From Pseudomonas sp. R4-35-07 (GTDB lineage Bacteria > Pseudomonadota > Gammaproteobacteria > Pseudomonadales > Pseudomonadaceae), in contig NZ_CP027732.1 of assembly GCF_003852235.1 (NCBI RefSeq), positions 3,844,001 through 3,908,000 of the forward strand: DNA of 64,000 nt. The letters are read 5' to 3'. This document shows, one piece after another, positions 34,909 through 43,667 of the stretch. The translations under genes and the position numbers were made by a program. The notes beneath the pieces were generated by a model. It saw nothing but the letters and a program-made list of their open reading frames with translations. It was not told the DNA's origin and did no database searches. Position 1 is the first letter of the stretch, and each line of letters opens with the position of its first letter.

Positions 34909-35619
34909 TCATTCGCCGGAAAATCGATCCCGGCTATTGGTCAAATGCAGCACCATCGCCGCCCGCGCGGCATCCGGATCCTGGCGCTTGAGCGCATTGA
35001 AGATCGCCTCATGCTCCAGGTTCGCCAGTTGCCCCAGCTTGGCAAAATCCGCGCCGCCGCGCTCGGCGCCCAGCACCAGGGTGCGGGGGATCATGGCAGT
35101 GCCCAGGTGCTGCATGATTTCGCTGAAAAACGTGTTGCCGGTGGCCTCGGCGATCAGTTGGTGAAAGCGCTTGTCTTCTTCCACGCAGCTGTCGTTGTTG
35201 GCCAAGGAGGCCTGGTAGTCGTCCAGCGCCTGACGCATGTGCGCCAGTTGCTCGTCGGTACGGCGCAGCGCGGCCAGCGCCACGGCTTGCACTTCCAGGC
35301 CCAGGCGCAGCTCCAGCATGTTGCGCACGCTGGCGACCGTGTCCACATGCAGGCGCAAGCCTTGCTGGGGGTGTTGCGCCAGGACGAAGGTGCCGATGCC
35401 ATGGCGCGTCTCCACCAGGCCAGAGGCTTGCAGCTTGGAGATGGCTTCGCGCACCACCGTACGGCTGACACCGTGCTCAAGCACGATGGTGGATTCGGAC
35501 GGCAGTTTTTCACCGGGTTTGAGCTGCCCGAGCAGGATGCGCTGGGTCAGTGCGTCGACCACGCCCTGGGCCAGGTTGGTGGAGCGTTTGCGCACAGCGG
35601 GGGCGTTTTCAATGGGCAT
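34909..35619 (-). CDS. FadR/GntR-family regulator (FCD domain), probable glucarate regulator
   Basis: 236-aa regulator. An N-terminal winged helix (LPSESTIVLEHGVSRTVVRE, about residues 40-60) is followed by an all-helical FCD effector domain with the metal/ligand residues in EDKRFHQLIAEATGN and NLEHEAIFNALKRQDPDAA. It is divergent from a GudP-like transporter and GudD, with TTGT-ATG-ACAA-type sites between them. It is therefore inferred to control glucarate use and its own gene, presumably being released by a sugar acid. ATG 35619. Confidence 0.9.
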   Translation of the reverse strand: MPIENAPAVRKRSTNLAQGVVDALTQRILLGQLKPGEKLPSESTIVLEHGVSRTVVREAISKLQASGLVETRHGIGTFVLAQHPQQGLRLHVDTVASVRNMLELRLGLEVQAVALAALRRTDEQLAHMRQALDDYQASLANNDSCVEEDKRFHQLIAEATGNTFFSEIMQHLGTAMIPRTLVLGAERGGADFAKLGQLANLEHEAIFNALKRQDPDAARAAMVLHLTNSRDRFSGE

Positions 35620-35701
35620 TGCCAGGTTCCACGGGGTTGGGCAGGTGGGAGCTTAACACTGGGCTCAGGCGCGGCGCTGGGTTGATTCGTGAAACGATTG
35701 A

Positions 35702-35714
35702 CTTGTATGACAAC
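35702..35714. promoter_or_regulatory. Candidate FCD-regulator operator 1
   Basis: A perfect TTGT-ATG-ACAA dyad. FCD-type GntR regulators bind short dyads of this kind, commonly TNGTnnnACNA. It lies 83 bases upstream of the regulator start, in the divergent region. Confidence 0.55.
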
Positions 35715-35889
35715 CAACCTGAAACACTTCAGTACCATTTCTGTGCCGGGGATTTTTTGCCGGGGGTTCCGACGGCTACAAGGCTTCTAAAACCCATTAA
35801 AAATCTAATAAATAACCAAAATAACGCCTGCTAGCGGCTTTTATAAGAATAAATACAGATCCCAACGCATTGCGGTTTTCAAAAAATAA

Positions 35890-35905
35890 CTTGTATGATG
35901 TCTGG
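35890..35905. promoter_or_regulatory. Candidate FCD-regulator operator 2
   Basis: CTTGTATGATGTCTGG resembles the first site (CTTGTATGACAACC), with the right half less conserved. It lies about 55 bases upstream of the transporter start, in a position suited to repressing the gudP-gudD transcript. Confidence 0.45.
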
Positions 35906-35956
35906 CAACAAGACACGCAAACCCGCATAAAAACAAATCAGGGGGAGTTTTGAATT

Positions 35957-37318
35957 GTGAACAATTCAAGCCATGCATCTGCCACACCAGAAACTGATTC
36001 GGTGCTCATCCGCGCCGTGAGCAAAGTGAAGGGCCACGTGCTCCCACTGTTCGTGATCATGTTCATCCTCAACTACATCGACCGGGTCAACATCGGCTTC
36101 GTGCGCACGCATATGGAGCACGACCTGGGCATCGGCGCGGCGGCCTATGGCTTCGGTGCCGGGCTGTTCTTCATCGGCTACGCGATCTTCGAAGTGCCGT
36201 CGAACATGCTGCTGCAAAAAGTCGGCGCGCGCATCTGGCTGACCCGCATCATGTTCACCTGGGGCATCGTCGCCACGATGATGGCGTTCATCCAGAACGA
36301 AACCCACTTCTACATCCTGCGCTTTTTGCTGGGCGTGGCTGAAGCGGGCTTCTTCCCAGGCGTGATCTACTACTTCACCCGCTGGTTGCCAGGCGTGGAG
36401 CGCGGCAAAGCCATTGCGATTTTCCTGAGTGGCTCGGCGGTTGCTTCACTGATCTCCGGTCCGCTGTCGGGTGCGCTGTTGCAGATCGAAGGCTTGGGCT
36501 TTCACGGCTGGCAATGGATGTTCGCCATCGAAGGCCTGGCCTCGGTGGCGCTGGGCTTCTTCGTGTGGTTCTGGCTGGACTCCAAGCCCCATGACGCCAA
36601 GTGGCTGAGCCGCGAAGAACAGGAGGCACTGGTGGGCGCCATCGATCAGGAACAGCGCGATCGCGAAGCCCTGACCACGGTCAAACCGACCATCGGCAAA
36701 CTGCTCAAGGACCGCCAGATCATGCTGTTCTGCGCCTTGTATTTCTGCATCCAACTGACGATCTATGCGGCGACATTCTGGCTGCCGAGCATCATCAAGA
36801 AAATGGGTGACCTGAGCGATGTGCAGGTCGGGTTCTTCAACTCGATTCCCTGGCTGATCTCGATCATCGCCATGTACGCCTTCGCATCGCTGTCGGGCAA
36901 GTTCAAATTCCAGCAGGCCTGGGTCGCGGCAGCCTTGTTGATCGCGGCAGCCGGGATGTTCATGTCCACCACTGGCGGGCCGATCTTCGCCTTTGTGGCC
37001 ATCTGCTTTGCGGCCATCGGTTTCAAATCCGCTTCTTCGCTGTTCTGGCCGATCCCACAGGGCTACCTCGACGTGCGCATCGCCGCCGCGGTGATCGCGC
37101 TGATCAACTCCATCGGCAACCTGGGTGGCTTTGTCGCACCGACCACCTTCGGCTTTCTGGAACAAACCACCGGCTCGATCCAGGGCGGGCTTTACGGCTT
37201 GGCCGGCACCTCTGTGCTCGCGGCCATCCTGGTGTTTTTCGCCAAGACGTCACCGTCTGCCGGCTTGATGTCGCCCAGCGTTGCGCCCACCGGCGCCGCC
37301 GTCAGCAAATCTATTTGA
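35957..37318 (+). CDS. gudP: MFS transporter of the anion:cation symporter family, glucarate type
   Basis: 453 aa with 12 membrane helices. The N-terminal VLPLFVIMFILNYIDRVNIG and the cytoplasmic motif ASFFLGYA-like FIGYAIFEVPSNMLLQKVGA are typical of the ACS subfamily that imports hexuronates, glucarate and galactarate. GTG 35957 is the start, with GGGGGAG nine bases upstream. It is followed 18 bases later by gudD, and both are divergent from the FadR-type regulator, so the three form a glucarate utilisation locus. The exact sugar acid could also include galactarate. Confidence 0.85.
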   Translation: MNNSSHASATPETDSVLIRAVSKVKGHVLPLFVIMFILNYIDRVNIGFVRTHMEHDLGIGAAAYGFGAGLFFIGYAIFEVPSNMLLQKVGARIWLTRIMFTWGIVATMMAFIQNETHFYILRFLLGVAEAGFFPGVIYYFTRWLPGVERGKAIAIFLSGSAVASLISGPLSGALLQIEGLGFHGWQWMFAIEGLASVALGFFVWFWLDSKPHDAKWLSREEQEALVGAIDQEQRDREALTTVKPTIGKLLKDRQIMLFCALYFCIQLTIYAATFWLPSIIKKMGDLSDVQVGFFNSIPWLISIIAMYAFASLSGKFKFQQAWVAAALLIAAAGMFMSTTGGPIFAFVAICFAAIGFKSASSLFWPIPQGYLDVRIAAAVIALINSIGNLGGFVAPTTFGFLEQTTGSIQGGLYGLAGTSVLAAILVFFAKTSPSAGLMSPSVAPTGAAVSKSI

Positions 37319-37336
37319 GCGTATAAGGACTTTGCC

Positions 37337-38662
37337 ATGAACACGCCTGTTGTCACCCATTTCCAAGTCATCCCGGTCGCCGGCCACGACAGCATGCTGC
37401 TGAACCTCAGCGGCGCCCACGGCCCTTATTTCACCCGCAACATCGTCATTCTCAAGGACAGTGGCGGCAACACCGGCGTGGGTGAAGTGCCCGGTGGCGA
37501 GCGCATCCGCGAAACCCTGGAAGACGCGCGCGGCCTGGTGATCGGCCAGCCCATCGGGCAGTACCAGCGCATCCTCAATCAAATGCGCACCACCTTTGCC
37601 TCACGGGACGCGGCCGGTCGTGGGCTGCAAACTTTCGATCTGCGTATCACCATTCACGCCGTTACCGCGATGGAGGCTGCCCTGCTCGACTTGCTCGGGC
37701 AGTTTCTCGAAGTGCCGGTGGCGGCCCTGCTCGGCGAGGGCCAGCAACGCGATGCGGTGAAAATGCTCGGTTATCTGTTCTACGTCGGTGACCGCAGCGC
37801 CACAGACCTGGCCTATCGCAACGAGGCCGACGCCGACGACGACTGGTTCCGCCTGCGCCACGAGAAAGCCCTGACCGCCGACGCCGTGGTACGCCTGGCC
37901 GAAGCCGCCAAAGCCAAATACGGCTTCAACGACTTCAAGCTAAAGGGCGGCGTGCTGAGTGGCGATGCAGAAATCGAAGCCGTTACGGCCCTGGCCGAAC
38001 GCTTCCCGGATGCACGCATCACCCTCGACCCGAACGGCGCCTGGTCACTCAAGGAAGCGATCCGCCTGTGCCGTGACCAGCATCACGTACTCGCCTATGC
38101 CGAAGACCCCTGCGGTGCGGAAAACGGTTACTCGGGCCGCGAAGTCATGGCCGAATTCCGCCGCGCCACGGGCCTGAAAACCGCCACCAACATGATCGCC
38201 ACCGACTGGCGTGAAATGGGCCATGCGATCCAGCTGCAATCGGTGGACATTCCCCTCGCCGACCCGCACTTCTGGACGATGCAGGGCTCGGTGCGGGTTG
38301 CGCAACTGTGCAACGAGTGGGGCCTGACCTGGGGTTCGCATTCCAACAACCATTTCGATATTTCCCTGGCCATGTTCACCCAGGTGGCCGCCGCCGCACC
38401 CGGCGAGATCACTGCCATCGACACCCACTGGATCTGGCAGGACGGCCAGCGCCTGACCAAGGCGCCCCTGCAGATTGAAGGCGGCTACGTAAAAGTGCCG
38501 GCCAAGGCGGGCCTCGGGGTGGATATCGACATGGATGCCGTGGCCAAGGCCCATGAGTTATACAAAGGCATGGGGCTGGGCGCGCGCGACGACAGCGTGG
38601 CGATGCAGTACCTGATTCCAGGTTGGAGCTTCAACAACAAGCGACCTTGCCTGGTGCGGTAA
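37337..38662 (+). CDS. gudD: Glucarate dehydratase
   Basis: 441-aa enolase-superfamily enzyme that dehydrates D-glucarate (and L-idarate) to 5-keto-4-deoxyglucarate. Visible landmarks are the catalytic lysine motif [13 protein letters not shown] (KxK, about residues 207-211), the metal ligands in [11 protein letters not shown] (Asp near 235) and YAEDPCG (Glu near 260), Asn in TNMIATDW, and the catalytic His in [12 protein letters not shown] (about 339). The length and C-terminus [12 protein letters not shown] match GudD. AAGGACTTTGCC precedes ATG 37337. No downstream kdgD or garL gene follows; the pathway must be completed elsewhere. Confidence 0.95.
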   Translation: MNTPVVTHFQVIPVAGHDSMLLNLSGAHGPYFTRNIVILKDSGGNTGVGEVPGGERIRETLEDARGLVIGQPIGQYQRILNQMRTTFASRDAAGRGLQTFDLRITIHAVTAMEAALLDLLGQFLEVPVAALLGEGQQRDAVKMLGYLFYVGDRSATDLAYRNEADADDDWFRLRHEKALTADAVVRLAEAAKAKYGFNDFKLKGGVLSGDAEIEAVTALAERFPDARITLDPNGAWSLKEAIRLCRDQHHVLAYAEDPCGAENGYSGREVMAEFRRATGLKTATNMIATDWREMGHAIQLQSVDIPLADPHFWTMQGSVRVAQLCNEWGLTWGSHSNNHFDISLAMFTQVAAAAPGEITAIDTHWIWQDGQRLTKAPLQIEGGYVKVPAKAGLGVDIDMDAVAKAHELYKGMGLGARDDSVAMQYLIPGWSFNNKRPCLVR

Positions 38663-38706
38663 GGCCTCAAGGCAAAGCCGGCCGCTGTCTTCAGTGTCAT
38701 GGTCGA

Positions 38707-39084
38707 TTATTGGCCGGCGGTCGCCGGCTTTGCCCCAGGCGCTTGCCTGCTCGCAATCGGCTGCACTGTCAGCTCCACCCCCAATGCCACCATCAACTTC
38801 TGGATCGTCTCATAGCGCGTTTTGGAGCCGCCCTTAAGGGTTTTATAAAGACTCTCCCGATTAACTCCCGCCGCCTCGGCCACCTTGTTCACGCCCTGGG
38901 CCTTGGCCACCTCGGCAAGGGCCTTCATGAAGACGTGTGGGTCCTGAGACTTCATGCTCTGCGCCAGATAAGCGCTGATAGCCTGCGGATTGTCGAGGAA
39001 GCGTGAAGCTTCGTAGACGCGGGTACCGGATGTATCCAGATCGAGGATCGGCATGTCCTCCGGTTTGAATTTCGATTTGCTCAT
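38707..39084 (-). CDS. Addiction-module antidote protein (HTH antitoxin)
   Basis: 125-aa antitoxin with a helix-turn-helix: VNKVAEAAGVNRESLYKTLK followed by GGSKTRYETIQKLMVALGVE (about residues 65-105), the pattern of the addiction-module antidote family. The N-terminal segment DLDTSGTRVYEASRFLDNPQ presumably contacts the toxin. The gene starts one base after the toxin's stop, as expected for a toxin-first operon. It would neutralise the RelE-like toxin and repress the promoter upstream. Confidence 0.88.
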   Translation of the reverse strand: MSKSKFKPEDMPILDLDTSGTRVYEASRFLDNPQAISAYLAQSMKSQDPHVFMKALAEVAKAQGVNKVAEAAGVNRESLYKTLKGGSKTRYETIQKLMVALGVELTVQPIASRQAPGAKPATAGQ

Positions 39085-39085
39085 T

Positions 39086-39388
39086 TCATCTACCTCTCAG
39101 GGCATCGAGGATCTCTTTTGCCCGCTTGATTCCTCTTTTCTGGTCGGTTTTATCGCTTCCCCATAACATCAAGTAAGCGGTGATGCCCGTGCGTACAAAA
39201 TAAATCCTGTAGCCTGGCCCGACAAAAACACGCATTTCGCTCAGGCCGTCGCCGACAGGCGCACAGTCGCCAAAATTGTTCTCTTCGGCGCGGTCGAGAC
39301 GGGTCAGCACCGCTGCTTTCCCCCAAACATCCTTCATACCGTCGAGCCATGTATCAAACTCGGGCGTCCTGCCAATCGTATTGATCAC
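39086..39388 (-). CDS. RelE/ParE-superfamily toxin (HigB-like)
   Basis: 100-aa toxin of the addiction-module killer family. Conserved stretches are TPEFDTWLDGMKDVWGKAAV, the turn RLDRAEENNFGDCAPVGDGL and SEMRVFVGPGYRIYFVR, ending in KRAKEILDALRG, matching the family's length and order. Expected activity is ribosome-dependent mRNA cleavage. The start is GTG 39388; no clear ATG is available. It lies directly upstream of the antitoxin gene (1-base gap). Confidence 0.9.
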   Translation of the reverse strand: MINTIGRTPEFDTWLDGMKDVWGKAAVLTRLDRAEENNFGDCAPVGDGLSEMRVFVGPGYRIYFVRTGITAYLMLWGSDKTDQKRGIKRAKEILDALRGR

Positions 39389-39591
39389 AAAGCCACATGT
39401 AGCCTACTGGCTACTCCCTGTTGATGCCAGTGAATTTTTAATTGCGATGAAAGCCGCAAGCAAAACCCTAGTCCAGCACCCGCCCGAGCGGCTGATCGAT
39501 ACTATTAGCACCTGTTTCCCCCGCGTTTAAAGCGGCCGATCAAACAACGGCGCCCCGGCGTGGCGCCCTGATCGCCCGGTGACACAGCATA
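39389..39591. other. Gene-poor upstream region of the toxin-antitoxin operon
   Basis: About 200 bases with no supported gene. A 27-codon frame at 39447-39530 has no ribosome binding site. The stretch near 39551-39575 (CGCCCCGGCGTGGCGCC) is GC-dyad-rich and abuts the REPIN. The toxin-antitoxin promoter should lie at the left side, close to 39389, but no element is clear. Confidence 0.4.
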
Positions 39592-39695
39592 AATCCAATG
39601 TGGGAGGGGGCTTGCCCCCGATAGCGGTCTATCAGTTAAAAAATGGCTGACTGGCACACCGCAATCGGGGGCAAGCCCCCTCCCACATTTGGATC
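39592..39695. repeat. REPIN (paired REP palindromes)
   Basis: Two inverted REP arms: the left arm TGTGGGAGGGGGCTTGCCCC (39600-39619) and a right arm, its reverse complement, at about 39666-39688, separated by roughly 43 bases. The GGGGGCTTGCCCCC core is the hallmark of P. fluorescens-group REP families. The whole ~104-base unit is a REPIN, mobilised in trans by a RAYT transposase encoded elsewhere; none is in the window. Confidence 0.92.
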
Positions 39696-39776
39696 GGCGT
39701 AGGCCAACCCATGTAAAAAGTCACCTGGCTCGCATTATTCTGTCCTGACGCTCGCAGCCCGAACCGGAGACTTTCC

Positions 39777-40388
39777 ATGAGTTCACCCAAAATCAGCACC
39801 TTCATTACCCAATGGCCCTCACTCGGCCTGATTCCCCCAACCGCCTGGCAGGTGTCCCAAGACTGCGAGAACCAGGTGCTATCCCTGCTTTCGCGCCTAG
39901 GCCCAGGCTTTCGCCGCCACGGTAACTGCGCCATCCATGAAAGCGCCATCGTCGAAGAAGGCGCAGTGCTGAAGGGCCCGATTATCATCGGCGAAGGCTC
40001 ATTCGTGGCAGCGGGTGCATACCTGCGGGGAGGCGTTTATTTGGGCAGCCATTGCATCGTAGGGCCCAGTTGCGAATTGAAAAGCACCTTCATGCTGGAT
40101 GGCAGCAAGTTGGCGCACTTCAATTTTGTCGGCGACTCACTGATTGGCGAAGGCGTGAATATCGAGGCCGGCGCGATCATCGCCAATTATCGTAACGAAC
40201 TGAATGGAGCAGCGATCAGGATCCGCCATGCAACCGGCGTGATAGAGACAGGCGTGAACAAATTCGGTGCCTTGGTGGGCGACGGCTGCAAGATTGGCGC
40301 AAATGCAGTCATCGCTCCCGGCGCGCTATTGCTCCCCAACAGCCATGTTCCACGCCTGGGGTTGGTTGACCAGTTCGCTTACGATTGA
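39777..40388 (+). CDS. Left-handed beta-helix (hexapeptide-repeat) acyltransferase-like protein
   Basis: 203 aa. From residue 50 on it shows hexapeptide repeats ([LIV]-G-x4), for example AIVEEGAVLKGPIIIGEGSF, GVYLGSHCIVGPSCELKSTF and LVGDGCKIGANAVIAPGALL. It also has SKLAHFNFVGDSLIGEGVNI, a His-containing segment typical of GlmU/LpxA-like transferases and sugar-nucleotidyltransferase C-terminal domains. The acyl donor and acceptor are unknown. ATG 39777 is immediately downstream of the REPIN-flanked spacer. It appears complete and monocistronic. Confidence 0.85.
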   Translation: MSSPKISTFITQWPSLGLIPPTAWQVSQDCENQVLSLLSRLGPGFRRHGNCAIHESAIVEEGAVLKGPIIIGEGSFVAAGAYLRGGVYLGSHCIVGPSCELKSTFMLDGSKLAHFNFVGDSLIGEGVNIEAGAIIANYRNELNGAAIRIRHATGVIETGVNKFGALVGDGCKIGANAVIAPGALLLPNSHVPRLGLVDQFAYD

Positions 40389-40469
40389 GCTGCAGGCGGC
40401 TGAGTGCGTTGAACGGTCAGGCTTTTCAAGCTGGTATCATCCGCGCCCTCCCCCATCAGGCCAACACAC

Positions 40470-40640
40470 ATGAACCGCCAGAAAAAACTCAAGCAGCTCT
40501 TCAAGGCCAAGGCCAAAAAGGCCAGTGCCAAACTTGCGCCGAAGAGCAAAGATACATACGTCAGCAAGGCGGACCGTTTAAAGCTGGCGGCCGAGACCGG
40601 CCAGGAGTCGGTTACGCCCCCTGAGACGCTGGCTGAATAA
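40470..40640 (+). CDS. DUF2986 small basic protein
   Basis: 56-aa Lys-rich protein: MNRQKKLKQLFKAKAKKASA, then KDTYVSKADRLKLAAETGQE. The MNRxKKLxxxFK start and KDKYISKADR-like centre identify DUF2986, a small gammaproteobacterial family of unknown, possibly nucleic-acid-binding, function. It lies outside ordinary length cut-offs. Its last 29 bases (40612-40640) overlap the convergent GlxA-type regulator gene. Confidence 0.8.
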   Translation: MNRQKKLKQLFKAKAKKASAKLAPKSKDTYVSKADRLKLAAETGQESVTPPETLAE

Positions 40641-41607
40641 GGCGCATCGCTGAAGGCGTGCCCGTTTCATATTTGCCCCAGATACGCCGCAGGTGGCGCG
40701 CCGAACCAAAGCCTGCGCGTTCGGCGACGGTTTCGATGTCCAGGCTCGACTCCACCAGCAGCTCGCGAGCCACGGCCAGGCGCAGACGGTGCAGGTAATC
40801 CAGCGGGCTGATGCCGACATGCTCGTGGAACAGGCGCGCCAGATGGCGGCTGCCGGTGCAGGCCAGGTCCGCCATGCGGGTGACGGTCCAGGCGTCGCAG
40901 GGGGCGGCAGCAATGGCGTCTTGTACACGATGGACTGCCGGGTGCAGGTGATTACGTCCGGCTATCCACGGCGATAACTGCGGGTCTGCGCCGCTGCGAC
41001 GCAGGTACACCACCATGTCCCGTGCGACGGCGCAGGCCAGCCTTGGCCCGGCACGCTCGGCGATCAAGTGCAGCATCATATCGATACCGGCGGTGATCCC
41101 GGCGCTGCAACTGACCCGACCATCGGTGACGTACAGCCGGTTTTCCAGGACCCGGGCCTTGGGCGCGAGGGCCTGGAGGGTGGCGCACAGCGTATGGTGC
41201 GTGGTGCATTGGCGCCCGTCGAGCAGGCCGGCACGGGCGGCAGTCAGCGCACCGGCGCACACGCATATCAAACGCTCGGCAGAGGGCGCGAACACCGTCT
41301 GCAGCCACTGCACCAGGCTGTCGCTGGCGGATTCGAAGGCCTGCTGGCGTGCTTTGTCCACCTTCATGCTGGAGCCGACCAACACCACCAGGGTGCCCGG
41401 CGCCAAGCGGGTCGGCAAGGGCGCCAGACCGGTTAACGGCAAACCGATGGAGCTGTGCAGGGATTCCACCGGGCTGACGTACTGCAGCTCGAAATCCACC
41501 GCCGCCGGGTCGTCGGCCTGCGCGGCCAGGCGCAGCACTTCGGCAGGCCCCGCCAGGTCGAGCATCAGCACATTGGGCAACAGCACGAACAGCACCGGCA
41601 CGCTCAT
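40612..41607 (-). CDS. GlxA-family transcriptional regulator (DJ-1/PfpI + AraC domains)
   Basis: 331 aa. An N-terminal DJ-1/PfpI-like sensor domain starts MSVPVLFVLLPNVLMLDLAG and contains ICVCAGALTAARAGLLDGRQ, with the nucleophile-elbow Cys. A C-terminal AraC-type double HTH follows (TVTRMADLACTGSRHLARLF and DIETVAERAGFGSARHLRRI). ATG 41607 lies four bases after the stop of the upstream cysteine-hydrolase gene, so the pair is an operon. The ligand is unknown; a link to the hydrolase's amide or carbamoyl substrate is plausible. The 3' end overlaps the DUF2986 gene. Confidence 0.9.
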   Translation of the reverse strand: MSVPVLFVLLPNVLMLDLAGPAEVLRLAAQADDPAAVDFELQYVSPVESLHSSIGLPLTGLAPLPTRLAPGTLVVLVGSSMKVDKARQQAFESASDSLVQWLQTVFAPSAERLICVCAGALTAARAGLLDGRQCTTHHTLCATLQALAPKARVLENRLYVTDGRVSCSAGITAGIDMMLHLIAERAGPRLACAVARDMVVYLRRSGADPQLSPWIAGRNHLHPAVHRVQDAIAAAPCDAWTVTRMADLACTGSRHLARLFHEHVGISPLDYLHRLRLAVARELLVESSLDIETVAERAGFGSARHLRRIWGKYETGTPSAMRLIQPASQGA

Positions 41608-41611
41608 GGAT

Positions 41612-42154
41612 TCACCCCGCCAATGCCTGGGCGACGGTGACGATGCGCGCAAACCGATCCTCCAGCACCAGCTCCGTACGCTCGCGTATCTCCGCCAAGG
41701 TGTACACCCGGCCGCTGCGTGCGTGGGTCATCGGGAAGGTCAGCGTAGCCTCACTGACGAAGTCGACGTTAAAACCGCTGTCAGAAGCCTGCCGCGTGGT
41801 GGTTTCACAGCACTGTTCAGTACGAATACCACTGATGATCAATGTGGTGACGCCCATCTGCGTGAGGCGCGCGGCCAGCGATGTACCGGCGAAGGCGCTG
41901 TGGTAGTGCTTATGAATGACCAGCTGCGGATCGATCGATAACTCGCTCAATGTCTTGACGTTACCCGATGCCATCGAAAAGTGCCCTTGGTCTTCCACAT
42001 GAAAGACTTGTACCACCGGGATGCCCTGCTGAACACAGCCGTCGATGAGGGCCTGCTGGTTTGCCAGGTAATCCGGCAGGTCGTTTTCGGACCAGTAGGG
42101 TGAATGACGGAAAGAATGCTGGGCATCAATCACGATCAGGGCTTTGCGGTTCAT
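41612..42154 (-). CDS. Isochorismatase-family cysteine hydrolase
   Basis: 180 aa of the isochorismatase/nicotinamidase superfamily. The catalytic triad is visible: Asp10 in LIVIDAQHSF, Lys near residue 81 in VIHKHYHSAFAG, and Cys near 113 in SGIRTEQCCETTTR. ATG 42154 follows AAGGACCCGCC. Members hydrolyse amides, N-carbamoyl compounds or nicotinamide; substrate unassigned here. It is the first gene of a two-gene operon with the GlxA-type regulator. Confidence 0.92.
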   Translation of the reverse strand: MNRKALIVIDAQHSFRHSPYWSENDLPDYLANQQALIDGCVQQGIPVVQVFHVEDQGHFSMASGNVKTLSELSIDPQLVIHKHYHSAFAGTSLAARLTQMGVTTLIISGIRTEQCCETTTRQASDSGFNVDFVSEATLTFPMTHARSGRVYTLAEIRERTELVLEDRFARIVTVAQALAG

Positions 42155-42317
42155 GGCGGGTCCTTTTGGCTTATGTATGGAGGCAGTGTTGCAAGCCATG
42201 GTAAAGACCCTGCCGGATGCACAACAGGCGCAAGGCGGACCGGTTCAGGACCGATTCGGACATACATACCATGCCATGACGTCGCAGCTGCCAGCCAGCC
42301 AAATATGCACCGCTCGT

Positions 42318-43529
42318 TCAGCAACCACTCAGGGCTACCTGAGGCCGTTCGCCGGCGAAGAAAAACGGTCGCAGGCGTACGCCCACGCTATTGCCGATAA
42401 ACGCCGCCACCAGCCACAGCCAACCATGCAAGCTCCCCGAGGCAATGCCGCTGAAGTAGGCGCCAATGTTGCAGCCGTACGCCAGGCGCGAACCATACCC
42501 GAGCAGCAAGCCGCCGATGACCGCCGCGATCAACGAGCGCGCCGGGATCTTCAAGCTCGGCGCGAAACGCCCGGCCAGGCCGGCGGCCAACAGCGCGCCA
42601 AGAATAATGCCGATGTCCATGACGCTGGTGATGTCTTCCCAAACCGGTGCGGCCAGGGCCTTGGCATTGCCCGGCACCTGCCAGAACGCCCAACTGGCCA
42701 CGTCCACCCCCAGCCCGCTCGCCACCTTGGCGCCCCACAGCGCGAACGCTGAAGTAATGCCCCATGGCCGCCCGGCCAAAGCCAGCGTGGCGTAGTTGAG
42801 CAAGGCCAAGCCAATCGCCCCCCACACCAACGGCCACGGCCCGCGCAGGAAGCGACGCAGCCCCCGATGTTCGCTGGTCACGCCGGCTTCAAGTTGGCCA
42901 TGGCGGCGCTTCTCCAGGCGCACGGTCACCCACGCAATGAGCGCGAACACAGCCAGGCTCAGGAGCAACGCCGGCAATACGCCGAAACTTTTGACGATTG
43001 AAACAGGCGGGAACGACGGCAGGGCAAACCACCAGTCAACGTGGTGGGTGGCGATCAACGATCCGCAGATAAAAAACAGCAGAGTCACCAGCATGCGCGC
43101 ATTACCGCCGCCCACGGTGAACAGGGTACCTGACGCGCACCCGCCGCCCAGCTGCATGCCGATGCCGAAGATAAACGCGCCGAATACCACCGACACCCCG
43201 GCCGGCGCCACCAGCCCGACCACCGGCTGGCCGAACAAGGTGCCCGCGCCCAGCGCCGGGAAGAACAACAAGACCGCCACCGCCAGCATCACCATCTGCG
43301 CGCGCAAGCCGGCGCCGCGCCGATCATTGATAAACACGCGCCAGGCCGAGGTAAAACCAAAGGCGGCGTGGTACAGCGTCAAGCCCAATGCGGCGCCGAC
43401 GACCAGCAACAACACCTGGCGCACACCCACTGTGTTTTGCAGGAATACGGCGCCCGCCATCAGGACGATAAAGGCCACTAATGGCGCGAACGGCTTGCGC
43501 GCCCGGGTCAGGGAAAGGGAAGTGCTCAT
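42318..43529 (-). CDS. YeeE/YedE (TsuA-like) sulfur-compound transporter
   Basis: 403-aa membrane protein, about 10-11 helices. Conserved cysteine motifs are GMQLGGGCASGTLFTVGGG in the N-terminal half and LAYGCNIGAYFSG in the C-terminal half, placed as in thiosulfate-importing TsuA/YeeE proteins, where the Cys residues relay thiosulfate. ATG 43529 follows GAGGTCCCC; the frame is open upstream but carries no signal. No TusA-like (YeeD) partner gene is adjacent. Its substrate is inferred from the family. Confidence 0.9.
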   Translation of the reverse strand: MSTSLSLTRARKPFAPLVAFIVLMAGAVFLQNTVGVRQVLLLVVGAALGLTLYHAAFGFTSAWRVFINDRRGAGLRAQMVMLAVAVLLFFPALGAGTLFGQPVVGLVAPAGVSVVFGAFIFGIGMQLGGGCASGTLFTVGGGNARMLVTLLFFICGSLIATHHVDWWFALPSFPPVSIVKSFGVLPALLLSLAVFALIAWVTVRLEKRRHGQLEAGVTSEHRGLRRFLRGPWPLVWGAIGLALLNYATLALAGRPWGITSAFALWGAKVASGLGVDVASWAFWQVPGNAKALAAPVWEDITSVMDIGIILGALLAAGLAGRFAPSLKIPARSLIAAVIGGLLLGYGSRLAYGCNIGAYFSGIASGSLHGWLWLVAAFIGNSVGVRLRPFFFAGERPQVALSGC

Positions 43530-43631
43530 GGGGACCTCAATGTGTTTGAAGCTGGCCAGTATAAACCCAGAGCGATGGCGGGCAGGCGCGGTCGTTCTGG
43601 TACCCGCTGTTGCCGGGTCAAATTTCAAGCA

Positions 43632-43660
43632 AAAAAAAGCCTGCATCTCTGCAGGCTTTT
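43632..43660 (-). terminator. Rho-independent terminator downstream of tRNA-Asn
   Basis: On the minus strand: AAAAGCCTGCA-GAGA-TGCAGGCTTTTTTTT, a 7-9 bp GC-rich stem with a T8 tract, starting 8 bases after the tRNA 3' end. The plus strand also reads a stem followed by TTTTCTCT, so it may work in both directions. Confidence 0.9.
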
Positions 43661-43667
43661 CTCTATC

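Larger units (their letters stand above)
35620..35956. other. Divergent control region of the glucarate locus
   Basis: 337 bases without a gene between the FadR-type regulator and the transporter. It is AT-rich around 35700-35950. The two candidate operators are listed separately. No clear -35/-10 pair was identified by eye. Confidence 0.5.

Noticed and set aside
39447-39530. A 27-codon mini-gene (MKAASKTLVQHPPERL...)
   Set aside because: It has no ribosome binding site and is too short to support from this sequence alone.
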